Shown piece by piece: positions 10,936-19,806 of a DNA stretch of 64,000 bases. Source of the DNA: Suillus spraguei (Eukaryota; Basidiomycota; Agaricomycetes; Boletales; Suillaceae); contig JABCPU010000002.1 in NCBI GenBank assembly GCA_016800925.1, positions 620,001-684,000 of the forward strand. The letters are read 5' to 3'. The notes under the pieces were generated by a model. It ran no database searches. It was not told where the DNA came from and saw nothing but the letters and a program-made list of their open reading frames with translations. The position numbers were made by a program, and so were the translations under genes. How positions within the stretch are numbered: position 1 is the stretch's first letter; each line of letters opens with the position of its first letter.

Positions 10936-11769
10936 ATGTCCAGTTCAGCATCCCAATGGGGTTTTCCTACCGCTCGCAGGCGGGCTCTTCTCATTCATGG
11001 CATGACGATGTGCTCGAATTCCTGGGAGGGCCTCGCTCAGCTGCTGGTAGCAGAAGGTCAGGTCGTAATACTGCAGCAATGATCTTTCTAACAAGATGAT
11101 CAGGTTTCTTCGTCATAGCGCCGAACCTCCTTGGGCATGGAGGGAGACGGTGCACCAAATATCAGGTATCTGACTTCGCAGAAGACCTCCAACCATATTT
11201 CGCCATGGACACCTTCGACGTGATCATCGGTCATTCTTTTGGATGCCCAGTGACCTTGTCACTCTTACCGTTCTTGCCCAAAACGAAAGAAACCACCATC
11301 ATACTTGTCGATTCCGACCTCGATTTTTCACAAGCCCAGATCAACATTTTCAAGGATTATGTTGTAGACTGGACGACGAATATCAGAACTGTGGAGGAGC
11401 ACATGGCTGAGAACCCTGCTTGGTCACGACGTGACTGCGTGTTAAGAACGATGGGAATCGCAATGGTTGATCCCAACGTTATGAGGTCTTTCGGGTAATA
11501 TTTCAAGTGTTGAAATAGGAGGTATTGCTGACGGGTTCTGGCTTTGGATCAAACAGCAAAATACATCGTGGTCTTTCAGTGGGTTGCTCAAAAGCATACC
11601 ACCTCACGTCAAGATCACAGCGCTGGTATCCCAGGCAGATCCAGAGCAGTTCCCTCGTGACAACGAGAGATTGAACGTCAAAGTGCTCACCGGCGTCGGT
11701 CACTGGATTCAATACGAGTGTCCGGATGCTATTATGGATCTAATTCCCCTACGAAGAGCAGAATTGTGA
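10936..11769 (+). pseudogene. alpha/beta hydrolase, copy D, frameshifted
   Basis: Exon 1 is 10936-11056 (MSSSAS start). The expected acceptor AACAG, present in copy E, is AACAAG here; a downstream in-frame CAG at 11,103 could replace it, giving exon 2 11104-11494. Exon 3 is 11557-11769 with GHWIQYE. Compared with copy E, one base is missing in the sequence for the end of exon 2 (after GTTAT, near 11,482), so exon 2 cannot join exon 3 in frame. Reading on gives a stop at 11,496-11,498, before the catalytic histidine. The nucleophile elbow is GHSFGC. Most likely a recent pseudogene unless the base loss is a sequencing error. Confidence 0.75.
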
Positions 11770-11839
11770 GCTGTGCAGAGAAGGGATGGGTCTATGACCG
11801 TCGCATCCAATCATGTACTCGCTATTTACTTCTTCCAGA

Positions 11840-12144
11840 CACCTAGCATATGGTAAGGCATTCCCAGCATCGTAGTCGCCATATACCAGAGGTTCGAAAG
11901 AAGACAGCTTGTTGGAATCGACACCTGGCTTCAGGAAAATATGGAGACAGTCAGGGCGCTTGGCTAGGGCGAAAATCAAGGGAGAACCCCAGCGAGCGGC
12001 AATATCCACGTCCAGGAGATCGGGGTGCTTTTTGACAAGATATTCGACTATCCACGGCTGTCCGTGTTCAAGCGGGATGAATAAAAGTGTGGGCGAAACC
12101 ACATTGGCACTCAACCATCTATTAAGTACTTGGTGTTTTGACAA
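11840..12144 (-). pseudogene. ankyrin-like repeat fragment
   Basis: The minus-strand frame reads GQPWIVEYLVKKHP, then AARWGSPLIFALAKRPDC and IFLKPGVDSN, which resembles one and a half ankyrin repeats (hydrophobic helices plus a GxD turn). It runs out into the flank of copy D without a start, a partner domain or further repeats. Probably a fragment of a fungal NLR-like or other ankyrin protein carried with the insertion. Confidence 0.4.
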
Positions 12145-12610
12145 AACTCCGAGTTCAGCCGTGACAGGGCGGTCAAAACGTGAGGATCCTCATCCAAAAC
12201 ATGTCCAAGGTGTCTCCATCCTAATATTGCATACTTTAATAATGAATGATCTCGGAAAGGGTCACGATCATCATCATAATCAGAATCAAAGCTGGATGTT
12301 GGTCATCAGTTCCGTAACTATGCATATATGCAAAAGACAGTCTCGTACTTCTTGTGCAGACCTCATTTACAAAGTCGTATGACACATACGTAATCAAGAG
12401 TTCGCATATCCATGCGTGCATGTCCGAAATTGATTTGAAGATCTTGTGTGGGCGACTGATCAGATATTCCTGGTTGCATGGCACATCAGCAGACGAATAG
12501 GATGATGAAGTTTAATATATCATACTAACGAGATAGAGCGACGGTGCCAGTTTTCTCGTTATAGGTCACGAGTCCTCTACATGCGGCAACGATATCCATA
12601 GGGTTTGTAA

Positions 12611-12681
12611 CACGAAGGTCCATGTTATAATCTAGACTGTTGCGTCAACACAGTCTATATTATATCTTGGACCTTCGTTAT
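12611..12681. repeat. imperfect inverted repeat (hairpin 1)
   Basis: Left arm CACGAAGGTCCATG.TATAATCTAGACTGT pairs with right arm ACAGTCTATATTATATCTTGGACCTTCG. Arms are about 30 nt with a loop of about 8 nt. Confidence 0.75.
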
Positions 12682-13079
12682 GGCAATGGGACATCGTCAT
12701 CAGGATCGTTGTAGAACTTGATCTCAGAAGCGTCCTTGAGGGAGCCATTAGCATTGAGTCTTGAGACATTTTCAGGGAGATGACTAACTCACAATTTCGT
12801 CGTTGTCACCTCGTTTTGTACACAGAGCACGAAGAAAACACCAGCATATCACAGAATATTGGTATCCTAGGAGATCAGTCAGAGTAAAAAGCCGGTGGAG
12901 GATTAGGAAGACGTAGAGACATAAACAAATGAATATCTGTGATACAATGTCAGTGGGTGAGAAAATTGAAAGTTCAATTGGTTACTACTTACCTGCAAAA
13001 AGGCTAAAGGTAGCCTGACCAGGTTACCGACAGTGCAAATCCCGAAGGTCGGTCTGACGTCGAGGTAAGCGATGTTGAA

Positions 13080-13210
13080 GTAAGAAATTGACAAGGGTTC
13101 GGAACGGTTCGGCCTTGCCGGACAAAAACGGAACAGTTCGGGAGGAGCCAGAACCAAGAACCGGAAATCGGTCCATCGTGAAGAACCGGACCGCGGCAGC
13201 ACTAGTGTTG
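13080..13210. repeat. GGTTCGG-rich repeat, related to 16,105-16,195
   Basis: The segment is rich in GGTTCGG/GAACCGG words. Its minus-strand end TAGTGCTGCCGCGGTCCGGTTC matches the plus-strand TAGTGCTGCCGTGGTCAGGTTC at 16,110, so two related elements lie in opposite orientation 2.9 kb apart. Probably fragments of a dispersed repeat family. Confidence 0.5.
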
Positions 13211-13408
13211 CCCAAGTTCGATCATCATGGCTTCATTAAGCTGGTCAAGCGTCAGAGGCGTGAATGCGCTGGTCACCAAAAACAAGCAACGCTGGGCAAT
13301 CAGGCCATCGTCTTCCTCACTTTCCTCTATAGAATTAATCATCCTGTCATGCGTCTCGTCCAGTCCTGCTGGAAGGTCGTTGAGGGCTTTCTGAATACTG
13401 CTAGGTCT

Positions 13409-13469
13409 TTTGCACGTTATGATTATGTCTAGTTGACAGTGTCAACTGGACATAATTATAATGTGCAAG
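13409..13469. repeat. near-perfect inverted repeat (hairpin 2)
   Basis: TTGCACGTTATGATTATGTC and AGTTGAC pair with GTCAACT and GACATAATTATAATGTGCAA around a loop of about 3 nt. Arms are about 29 nt. This could form a stable cruciform or transcript hairpin. Confidence 0.85.
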
Positions 13470-13650
13470 ACACTGAACCCAGCGAAACCTGTGTGTGATG
13501 ATACGACGATGAATTCACGAGGAACGAGTGCAGACTGCTCCACTCACATGCCCTCGGTCTTTTCTAACAATTTCTCCAAATTGTCTGCTTCAGCTATTCA
13601 GATAGGCACAATAAGCGTTCTTGGGTCTCGAGATGCTCTGCAATGTGCAG

Positions 13651-13700
13651 ATGCATATCTTCTTTAATTTATGTGCTCAACAAATTAAAGAAGATATACA
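13651..13700. repeat. inverted repeat (hairpin 3) at the insertion edge
   Basis: ATATCTTCTTTAATTT and AAATTAAAGAAGATAT are perfect complements separated by about 11 nt. The hairpin ends just before the point where similarity to the copy E flank resumes (~13,708). Confidence 0.85.
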
Positions 13701-13707
13701 CTACATC

Positions 13708-14980
13708 GCTTGTCAACAGCTTGGTCGCTAGTGTATCTGCTCACGCACCAAATCCCCGACTCCATAACAAAATAATTCGTACACAAATTACCACTTATGT
13801 ACAACTGTATGTCTGAGTTCCCATAACCAGCATGTACACTGGAAGCGAGTGATAAAACGCTGAGGTATGGACGACGACAAGGCACGCGTTAAATACACTG
13901 CGTTATGTAACGATCAGGTGGCTTGATGCGCACTGTACAGTACCAATAGGATACCAATAAGGTGAAGAAGGTGCAAGATATGGAAGAGCGTCCAAGATGG
14001 ATGTGAACACAGCATAAATACTGTCTGCAGTAATCAAGCGTGAGCTTTGATTGTCACTGCCTTTTGGCGTAACTGTTAAGGGACGACAGTCTTAACTACT
14101 TACACTGTACAGAATAAGAACACGCAAACCACAGTGCAAGTTTCAACTTGAAGTGTAATCCTGTTGTTGTGAGTGCGTTCCATGTTCAATTGAGAATCCC
14201 CTTGAATCTGCATACAATCACTGCCGAAACGAGAATTTGATCAGGTCTGGACAGGGTGCGAAAAGACGACATAACCCGTATCAATAATCAGAGGGGGCAA
14301 ATCATGCAAATCCCGAGGTGACAGAGCAGTGGGAAACCGTCGTACCAGATTTTTGGGTGATTGTTTTCAAGTTGATGCCTGTGTAGTGTGCTAACTCAGA
14401 ACAAAACGTCAGACTCCGATGATATTTTCCCAGTGACGTAAATTGCGTTGTTGTTCAGTCTAATGAAGCTTGTCTTTTTACTGCAACCGGATATGATTAT
14501 TGTCCTGTTTATTAGACACGCTGCTGCACTCGTTATCAACCAGACGTAGCACAGGTATGATTCCCTCATCGCAGTAATCAAATGATAAAGTTTTATTTCT
14601 CTACTCAGTAAACTGAGTTCAATTTCATTACGTCTACCACATGCTCTCAAAATTCAAGTTACTCGATACACCACACACGTTGGTCCATCTGACTCTGGGC
14701 TCTAAAAGAAACCAGTCCATTTACTTCAACGTTTGTGGGGAAAACCCCTGTCCACTACGTCATTAAAGGACCTTGGTACTTTCAGTCGTTCTCCCACTTG
14801 GAATTATTACTTTCAACTTCAACAATCAACTCCAATTCAGGCTGAATATTCTAGAACGCTGCTCTTCATCTGAGGCTACAGTGACAACTTGGTCGTATGC
14901 TACTGAACCACAACTTCCAAGCTATGGAATCTCTGGAGCCTCGACTTTTTCTGCTCCCGACCTATTTGGGATGGCGTACG
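13708..14980. other. gene-poor stretch
   Basis: Only short frames without recognisable features. The start is the copy D/E flank. A segment at about 14,215-14,335 (GAAACGAGAATTTGATCAGG and AGGTGACAGAGCAGTG) recurs at 15,705-15,785. Confidence 0.4.
14215..14335 (+). repeat. dispersed repeat, copy 1
   Basis: GAAACGAGAATTTGATCAGGTCTGGACA and GCAAATCCCGAGGTGACAGAGCAGTG match 15,705-15,785 in the same order; copy 2 lacks about 40 nt between them. Confidence 0.65.
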
Positions 14981-15020
14981 TCAGGAACTTCGTTTGAACC
15001 TCGCATCGGACCTTACCACG

Positions 15021-15232
15021 TCAAACACATTGATGATTAATCTGTCATGCCGGTGAGCCATGTTGCTAAACCCAGGACACAAATTACTAAAACTCACACA
15101 TTCCCCGCAGCCGCGACAAATATAATTTGCGATACAAGCTCCACAAAAGGTGTCTCCAGCAGTGGGAATAGCGGAGATTGATGATGCTAAAGCAGCAACG
15201 ATGGCAACAATAATGTAGGAGGAGAAACGCAT
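15021..15232 (-). CDS. small secreted cysteine-rich peptide
   Basis: Two exons, 15098-15232 and 15021-15041, joined by a 56-nt GTGAGT...CAG intron, give 51 residues. The N-terminus is a clear signal peptide (MRFSS, then a hydrophobic run ending ASSISA). The mature part is about 30 residues with six cysteines (C-x2-C-x5-C-x2-C-x2-C-x4-C) and ends in CV. A TATA box (CTATAAAAGC) precedes the start by about 50 nt. Without the intron the frame would continue 33 more codons with no extra cysteine pattern, so splicing is favoured. Function is unknown; effector, antimicrobial or signalling peptides have this look. It stands alone in repeat-rich DNA. Confidence 0.65.
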
Positions 15233-15269
15233 TGTGTGATATGATAAGATAAATCTGAAGTTTCATTGC

Positions 15270-15284
15270 TTTTATAGGCTGGGC
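15270..15284 (-). promoter_or_regulatory. TATA box of the small secreted peptide gene
   Basis: The minus strand reads CCTATAAAAGCAATG about 45-50 nt before the start codon, a canonical TATAAA element at a normal distance for a fungal core promoter. Confidence 0.6.
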
Positions 15285-15699
15285 ATCGTGTTCTCCGTGA
15301 TGGGTATGGGTATGCATTTTAGGAAGGGCCTATCCATCGGAACCCCTGAAGTATACGATGTGAGTGAATTTCAATCCACTGCTTGCTGGCATGATGCTTC
15401 ATCGGGGGAAAGAAGCGAACAGACAGCGGTCGACCTGGCTACAAAGTGTAGGGCACAAGTACTTGGGGTCAACAGTTCTATCAACTGGTTATAACTAGCA
15501 AAACTGCAGGCGCCTAGGTACGAATTGGTAAGGATGAAATTAATGCAGTCTCGTCTCTCGCCATCGTAATATATCATTCCTCACTTCGCTGTCAGGCAGA
15601 TGGGGATGATATGATGGATGGGATCGGATCAAGTTGACGAACTCGTCGAACAACACATGGTCAGCAACACGGAAGGGAATATCGATATCGATAACAACA

Positions 15700-15785
15700 C
15701 GAATCACTGGGGAAACGAGAATTTGACCAGGTCTGGACATGACATATAATCGGATGCAAATCCCTAGGTGACAGAGCAGTGAGAA
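15700..15785 (+). repeat. dispersed repeat, copy 2
   Basis: Matches 14,215-14,335: GAAACGAGAATTTGACCAGGTCTGGACA followed by GCAAATCCCTAGGTGACAGAGCAGTGAG. Confidence 0.65.
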
Positions 15786-16104
15786 GTACCCGTTTCTGGT
15801 TCTAATCCGACTTAGGAATACTGACTATTGCAGAGTTTGAATATGGATTACTAGTACTATTCCGACGACTGAATTATATCTGGTTTGTAGGGTCCGCATG
15901 TCTGATTTCAGTCTGAATATCATCATAATCGTGTCGGATTAGCATCTGAATACGAAGCTATCATATGACTATAAGCTCTCCTACGGATCTGCCCCGCTGA
16001 CGCTTCCAGTCGTTGCTTCCCTCATTCACTGCCTCTCACCACCACAATGTACGATTTCCATTTCAACTTTCTAGAAGAAAGGAAGTGCGTGCCACATAAC
16101 ATGA

Positions 16105-16195
16105 TTAGTGCTGCCGTGGTCAGGTTCGGTCCGATTCAGAGGCTCCTGGATGAGAACCGAGAACCGGACCATGGACCGGTTCTACAGAATCTTCG
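16105..16195 (+). repeat. GGTTCGG-rich repeat, related to 13,080-13,210
   Basis: Starts TAGTGCTGCCG and continues with GAGAACCGAGAACCGGACC and GGACCGGTTC words. It is inverted relative to the 13.1-kb copy. Confidence 0.5.
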
Positions 16196-16319
16196 AACCC
16201 AGATAAACTCATTCTGGCGTTGTCAAGGTCCAAAAACAGTAAAGAATACGACAGACGACATTACGCACCGTATAAGAATGAACCGTCACCAAAGCACCAC
16301 CAGCATTGAAATTACGCAC

Positions 16320-16815
16320 TTCCTTATTGGACAGCGAGAGACGGTGACAAGCCGTCAGCATCAGACAAGCGAGCCAAAAGACAAGAAAACAAGAACCTGC
16401 ACCAACTGAGAACGGGACACAGCCAGAGCATCATTCAGCATCGAGCCAAAATACTAGAACACGGCACTCTCTGAGAGCAGAACACGGCCAGAGCATCATC
16501 AGCGTCAGGTAAGCAAACCAAAAGACGAGAATACATACTCTAAGAGCGGGACGCAACAAGAGCGGTATCAGGGTTGGGTATTAAGCGAGCCAAAAGACGA
16601 GAACACGCACTAGCTAGGAGTGAGATATGACCAGCGCATCATCAGGGTCGAGTGAGTCGACAGACAAGAAACGCACTGCCTGAGAGCGGGACACGGCCAA
16701 AGCATCATCAGGGTTGGATAAGCAAGCCAACAAAAGAGAAACACGCTGACTGGGAGTGGGACGCAGTCAGAGCATCATCAGCGTCGGATAAACGAACCAA
16801 AAGACAATAACAGCT
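16320..16815 (+). repeat. degenerate ~70-bp minisatellite, about seven units
   Basis: The phrase (G)AGAGCGGGACACGGCCAGAGCATCATCAG recurs near 16,336, 16,410, 16,475, 16,545, 16,615, 16,682 and 16,753, each followed by GCGAGCCAAAAGACAAGAA-like text. Unit length varies from about 65 to 75 bp and identity between units is moderate. No open frame spans the array. Confidence 0.8.
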
Positions 16816-17210
16816 TACTACAGGACCTTGTTTCGTCACTCCGAAGGTGAAACTAAATGCCCCGAATGTGAAGGCAACTCTAGGTTTGATGGCGAAACCA
16901 GACATGTGTTTGAGTGGAAGATGGACTTAGCGAAATATTTAGACAAACTCACCTTCAAATCAGGGTGTATTCAGACAGTCGAGAACACCATATACACAGG
17001 CTGATTTATGTTGGGACAGTATATATTTCACGAGCAAATGAAGACCTGGAAAAGTCATCTGGAAATTGAATTGTTCTGTTAGCAACTATGAGCTCTTACA
17101 TTTCACCACACGTCTGATTTACGGCGGGGTTATGAACTAGGTACATTTTGCCTGTCTCCCTTGAAATATCAATTTCGCCCATCTGCTGGGGATCCCCTAC
17201 TTCAAGCACT
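16816..17210. other. no gene seen
   Basis: Transition from the minisatellite to the copy E promoter duplicate. No coding structure is recognised. Confidence 0.4.
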
Positions 17211-17699
17211 CCTTCGCAACTTGTTGATGCCGGGCCGGATTTGCTGTCGCTTTGCCATCAGATGACCTAAATCTCTCGTGCAGGCGCATACATTATGTAT
17301 CAATCTGATCTGATCCCGCTGCGCAATCAAAACCACTGAAATCAACGCTTAGCTTAAGCGCATTACGGACACTTTTACGAACGCTTACAACTTCACTGGT
17401 AGCGCACTCTGAAGATAATATGGGCTTGATTTTATCTCTAAAATAATATAGACAACATGAGCCTTGACGAAACAAAAAATGCAACTAGTGCAAGTGTGAG
17501 CGCAATGCATTGATACACCTGCAGTGGTGATTGTACTAACTTAACCAAGAATGGACGTTACGAACGCTTGGCCTGAGCTATGCCAAAAACAAACTGCTTT
17601 AAAGCATGTTCAGAGCGCACTTCGCCCAATCGCTCACTTCTGTCACCCTTCCGCAGCCGAACTAAGCGCTAAACATCTCCAACCAAGACCGTGTGCTAC
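17211..17699 (+). promoter_or_regulatory. copy E upstream region, with ~300-bp insertion
   Basis: The blocks GCCGGGCCGGATTTGCTGTCGCT and ATCTGATCCCGCTGCGCAATC match the copy D promoter. Then about 300 bases (17,333-17,625) without counterpart intervene before CACTTCTGTCACCCTTCC and CAACCAAGACCGTGTGCTACATG, which again match D. The TATA-like word is changed to TATCAATC. Copy E may use a new promoter within the insertion. Confidence 0.5.
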
Positions 17700-18537
17700 A
17701 TGTCCAGTTCAGCATCCCAATGGGGTTTTCCTACCGCTCGCAGGCGGGCTCTCCTCATTCATGGCATGACGATGTGCTCGAATTCATGGGAGGGCCTCGC
17801 TCAGCTGCTGGTAGCAGAAGGTCAGGTCGTAATACTGCAGCAATGATCTTGCTAACAGGACGATCAGGTTTCTTCGTCATAGCGCCGAACCTCCTTGGGC
17901 ATGGAGGAAGACGGTGCACAAAATATCGGGTATTTGACTTCGCAGAAGACCTCCAACCATATTTCGCCATGGACACCTTCGATGTGATCATCGGTCATTC
18001 TTTTGGATGCCCAGTGACCTTGTCACTCTTACCGTTCTTGCCCAAAACGAAAGAAACCACCATCATACTTGTCGATTCCGGTCTCGAGTTTCCAGAAGCC
18101 CAGATCAACATCTTCAAGGATTATTTTGTAGACTGGACGACGAATATCAGGACTGCGGAAGAGCACATGGCTGAGAATCCTGTTTGGTCACGACGTGACT
18201 GCGTGTTAAGAACGATGGGAGTCGAATTGGTTGATCCCAATACTATCGAGATCTTTCAGGTAATATTCCAGGTGTTGAAATAGGAGGTATTATTGCTGAC
18301 GGGTTCTGTCTTTGGATCAAACAGCAAAATACGTCGTGGTCTTTCAGTGGATTGCTCAAAAGCATACCACCTCACGTCAAGATCACAGCACTGGTGTCCC
18401 AAGCAAATCCAGAACAGTTCCCTCATGACAATGAGAGATTGAAAGTCAAAGTGCTTACCGGCGTCGGTCACTGGATCCAATATGAGTGTCCGGATGCTAT
18501 TATGGATCTAATTCCCCTACGAAGAGCAAAATTGTAA
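17700..18537 (+). CDS. alpha/beta hydrolase, copy E
   Basis: Exons 17700-17820, 17859-18259 and 18325-18537 give 244 residues; an alternative acceptor at 17,867 removes three residues and leaves a better spacing from the GCTAAC branch site. The protein has LLIHG, GHSFGC as nucleophile elbow, LVDSG and GHWIQYE. Where copies B and C have the acidic residue ISDPG, E reads VSQANP and D reads VSQADP, so the usual acid of the triad is Asn here unless Asp in LVDSG serves. It is the intact sister of pseudogene D (over 90 percent alike by eye). Activity may be altered. Confidence 0.85.
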
Positions 18538-18865
18538 GTTGTGCAGAGAGGGGATGGTGTTCTGCAGGGTTTTTTAGTCTATGACCGTCGCATCCAATCG
18601 TGTGCTCGCTATCTATTTTCTAGACTGTTTGAGCATGTAGTATCCCACTTGTCAACAGCTTCCACCGCTTTGGTCGCTAGTGTATCTGATAATTCCGAGT
18701 CCAGTATCACGTCTTTTTTGTTGTACGTATTACAAAAATCAACTTCCCAGCCCGCTGTTCGTACCTTTTGTTTTCGATTGACATTCGTCAAATACTTGCC
18801 CTGAGCTGCTGCGCCCAAGTATTCAACTCCTATTGTACTACTCCTTGATCTCTGACTGAGTTACC

Positions 18866-19732
18866 ATGACCACTGTCCCATCTGCAAGTCAGTGGGGATC
18901 CCCTACTGCAAGTAAGAGAGCATTCCTTATACATGGTTTAAATTCGTCTTCGCACACGTTCCACCGTGTTGCATCTGCGCTTGCAGCCAAAGGTGGGTCC
19001 TCTTCGATTGATCATTTTGACAGCGCTTATTCATCGATTTTGATATCGTAGGATACTTGGTCGTCGCTCCAAACCTTCTTGGACATGCTCTCAGGAAGCC
19101 TGGAGTTGACTTCCATGTCCAGACATTGGCAGATGACCTCTTGCCATATCTTCAAGCTGCCGAGTATGATATCGTCATCGGCCACTCAATGGGCGCGCTC
19201 GTGGTATTGTCGCTTTTCAAGTACCTGCCAAAAACCAAGCCTACTTCAATAGTCCTTATCGACCCAACTCTGGAGTTGACCGCAGAGCAGGCGGTGGATG
19301 GGAGGGCTAGGTTTTCCAGCGATGTCAGAGCTAATCACACTGCAGAAGATTATATGGCATTGAATCCTCTATGGACGAGAGAAGATGCCATTTGGAGAGT
19401 ATTGGGGACTCATATTGGAAGATCAACAAACCCCGATGATCACATCGATGTCAGTGCTTGCGAGTGGCTTTTCGGAACAACGGTGCTGATGGTTAGAATT
19501 GTTATAGGGCAACATGCCATGGTCATTCTCGCATCTGATCGCCGACAAGCCTGCCGCTGCCGCATTGACAGTTCTGATTCAAGATCTGCGATTTAATGGC
19601 GCTTTGAAGCTAGAAAGTGTCGCAAAATTTAAAGACATTAGAGCAGTGGTTGTTCCGAATGCTTCGCACTGGATACAGTATGAATTCCCGGAAGTAATTG
19701 TTGAGGAGGCGCTAAGGAATATTGAAGAATAA
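18866..19732 (+). CDS. alpha/beta hydrolase, copy F (diverged)
   Basis: Exons 18866-18992, 19052-19449 and 19508-19732 give 249 residues with the same intron phases (1 and 0) as copies A-E. The protein keeps LIHG, GHSMGA, LIDP, LIQD and SHWIQYE. It is clearly the most diverged member and has a different C-terminus (EALRNIEE). It lies 330 nt downstream of copy E on the same strand, so a tandem arrangement is likely ancestral. Start chosen because MTTVPSASQWGSPTAS aligns with the N-termini of B and C. Soluble hydrolase of unknown substrate. Confidence 0.88.
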
Positions 19733-19806
19733 GACAATGGGCAATTAAGACTTTCATATTTCTACCATCATGTTGTAGTACAGCACAAACCTGAATGAAC
19801 ATGGCT

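Larger units (their letters stand above)
11840..13707. mobile_element. ~1.87-kb insertion in the 3' flank of copy D
   Basis: Downstream of copies D and E the sequences match through CTATGACCGTCGCATCCAATC and CTCGCTAT. Copy E then continues to CTTGTCAACAGC and GGTCGCTAGTGTATCTG at 18,650-18,690; in copy D these words appear only at 13,710-13,735. The intervening 1.87 kb is therefore extra in D (or deleted from E). It holds an ankyrin-like relic, three hairpins and a GGTTCGG-rich segment. No transposase was recognised, so the type of element is unknown. Confidence 0.5.

Noticed and set aside
13088..13432. 114-codon plus-strand frame rich in Arg/Asn/Thr
   Set aside because: It overlaps the GGTTCGG repeat, starts without ATG support and ends in hairpin 2; probably a by-product of the repeat.
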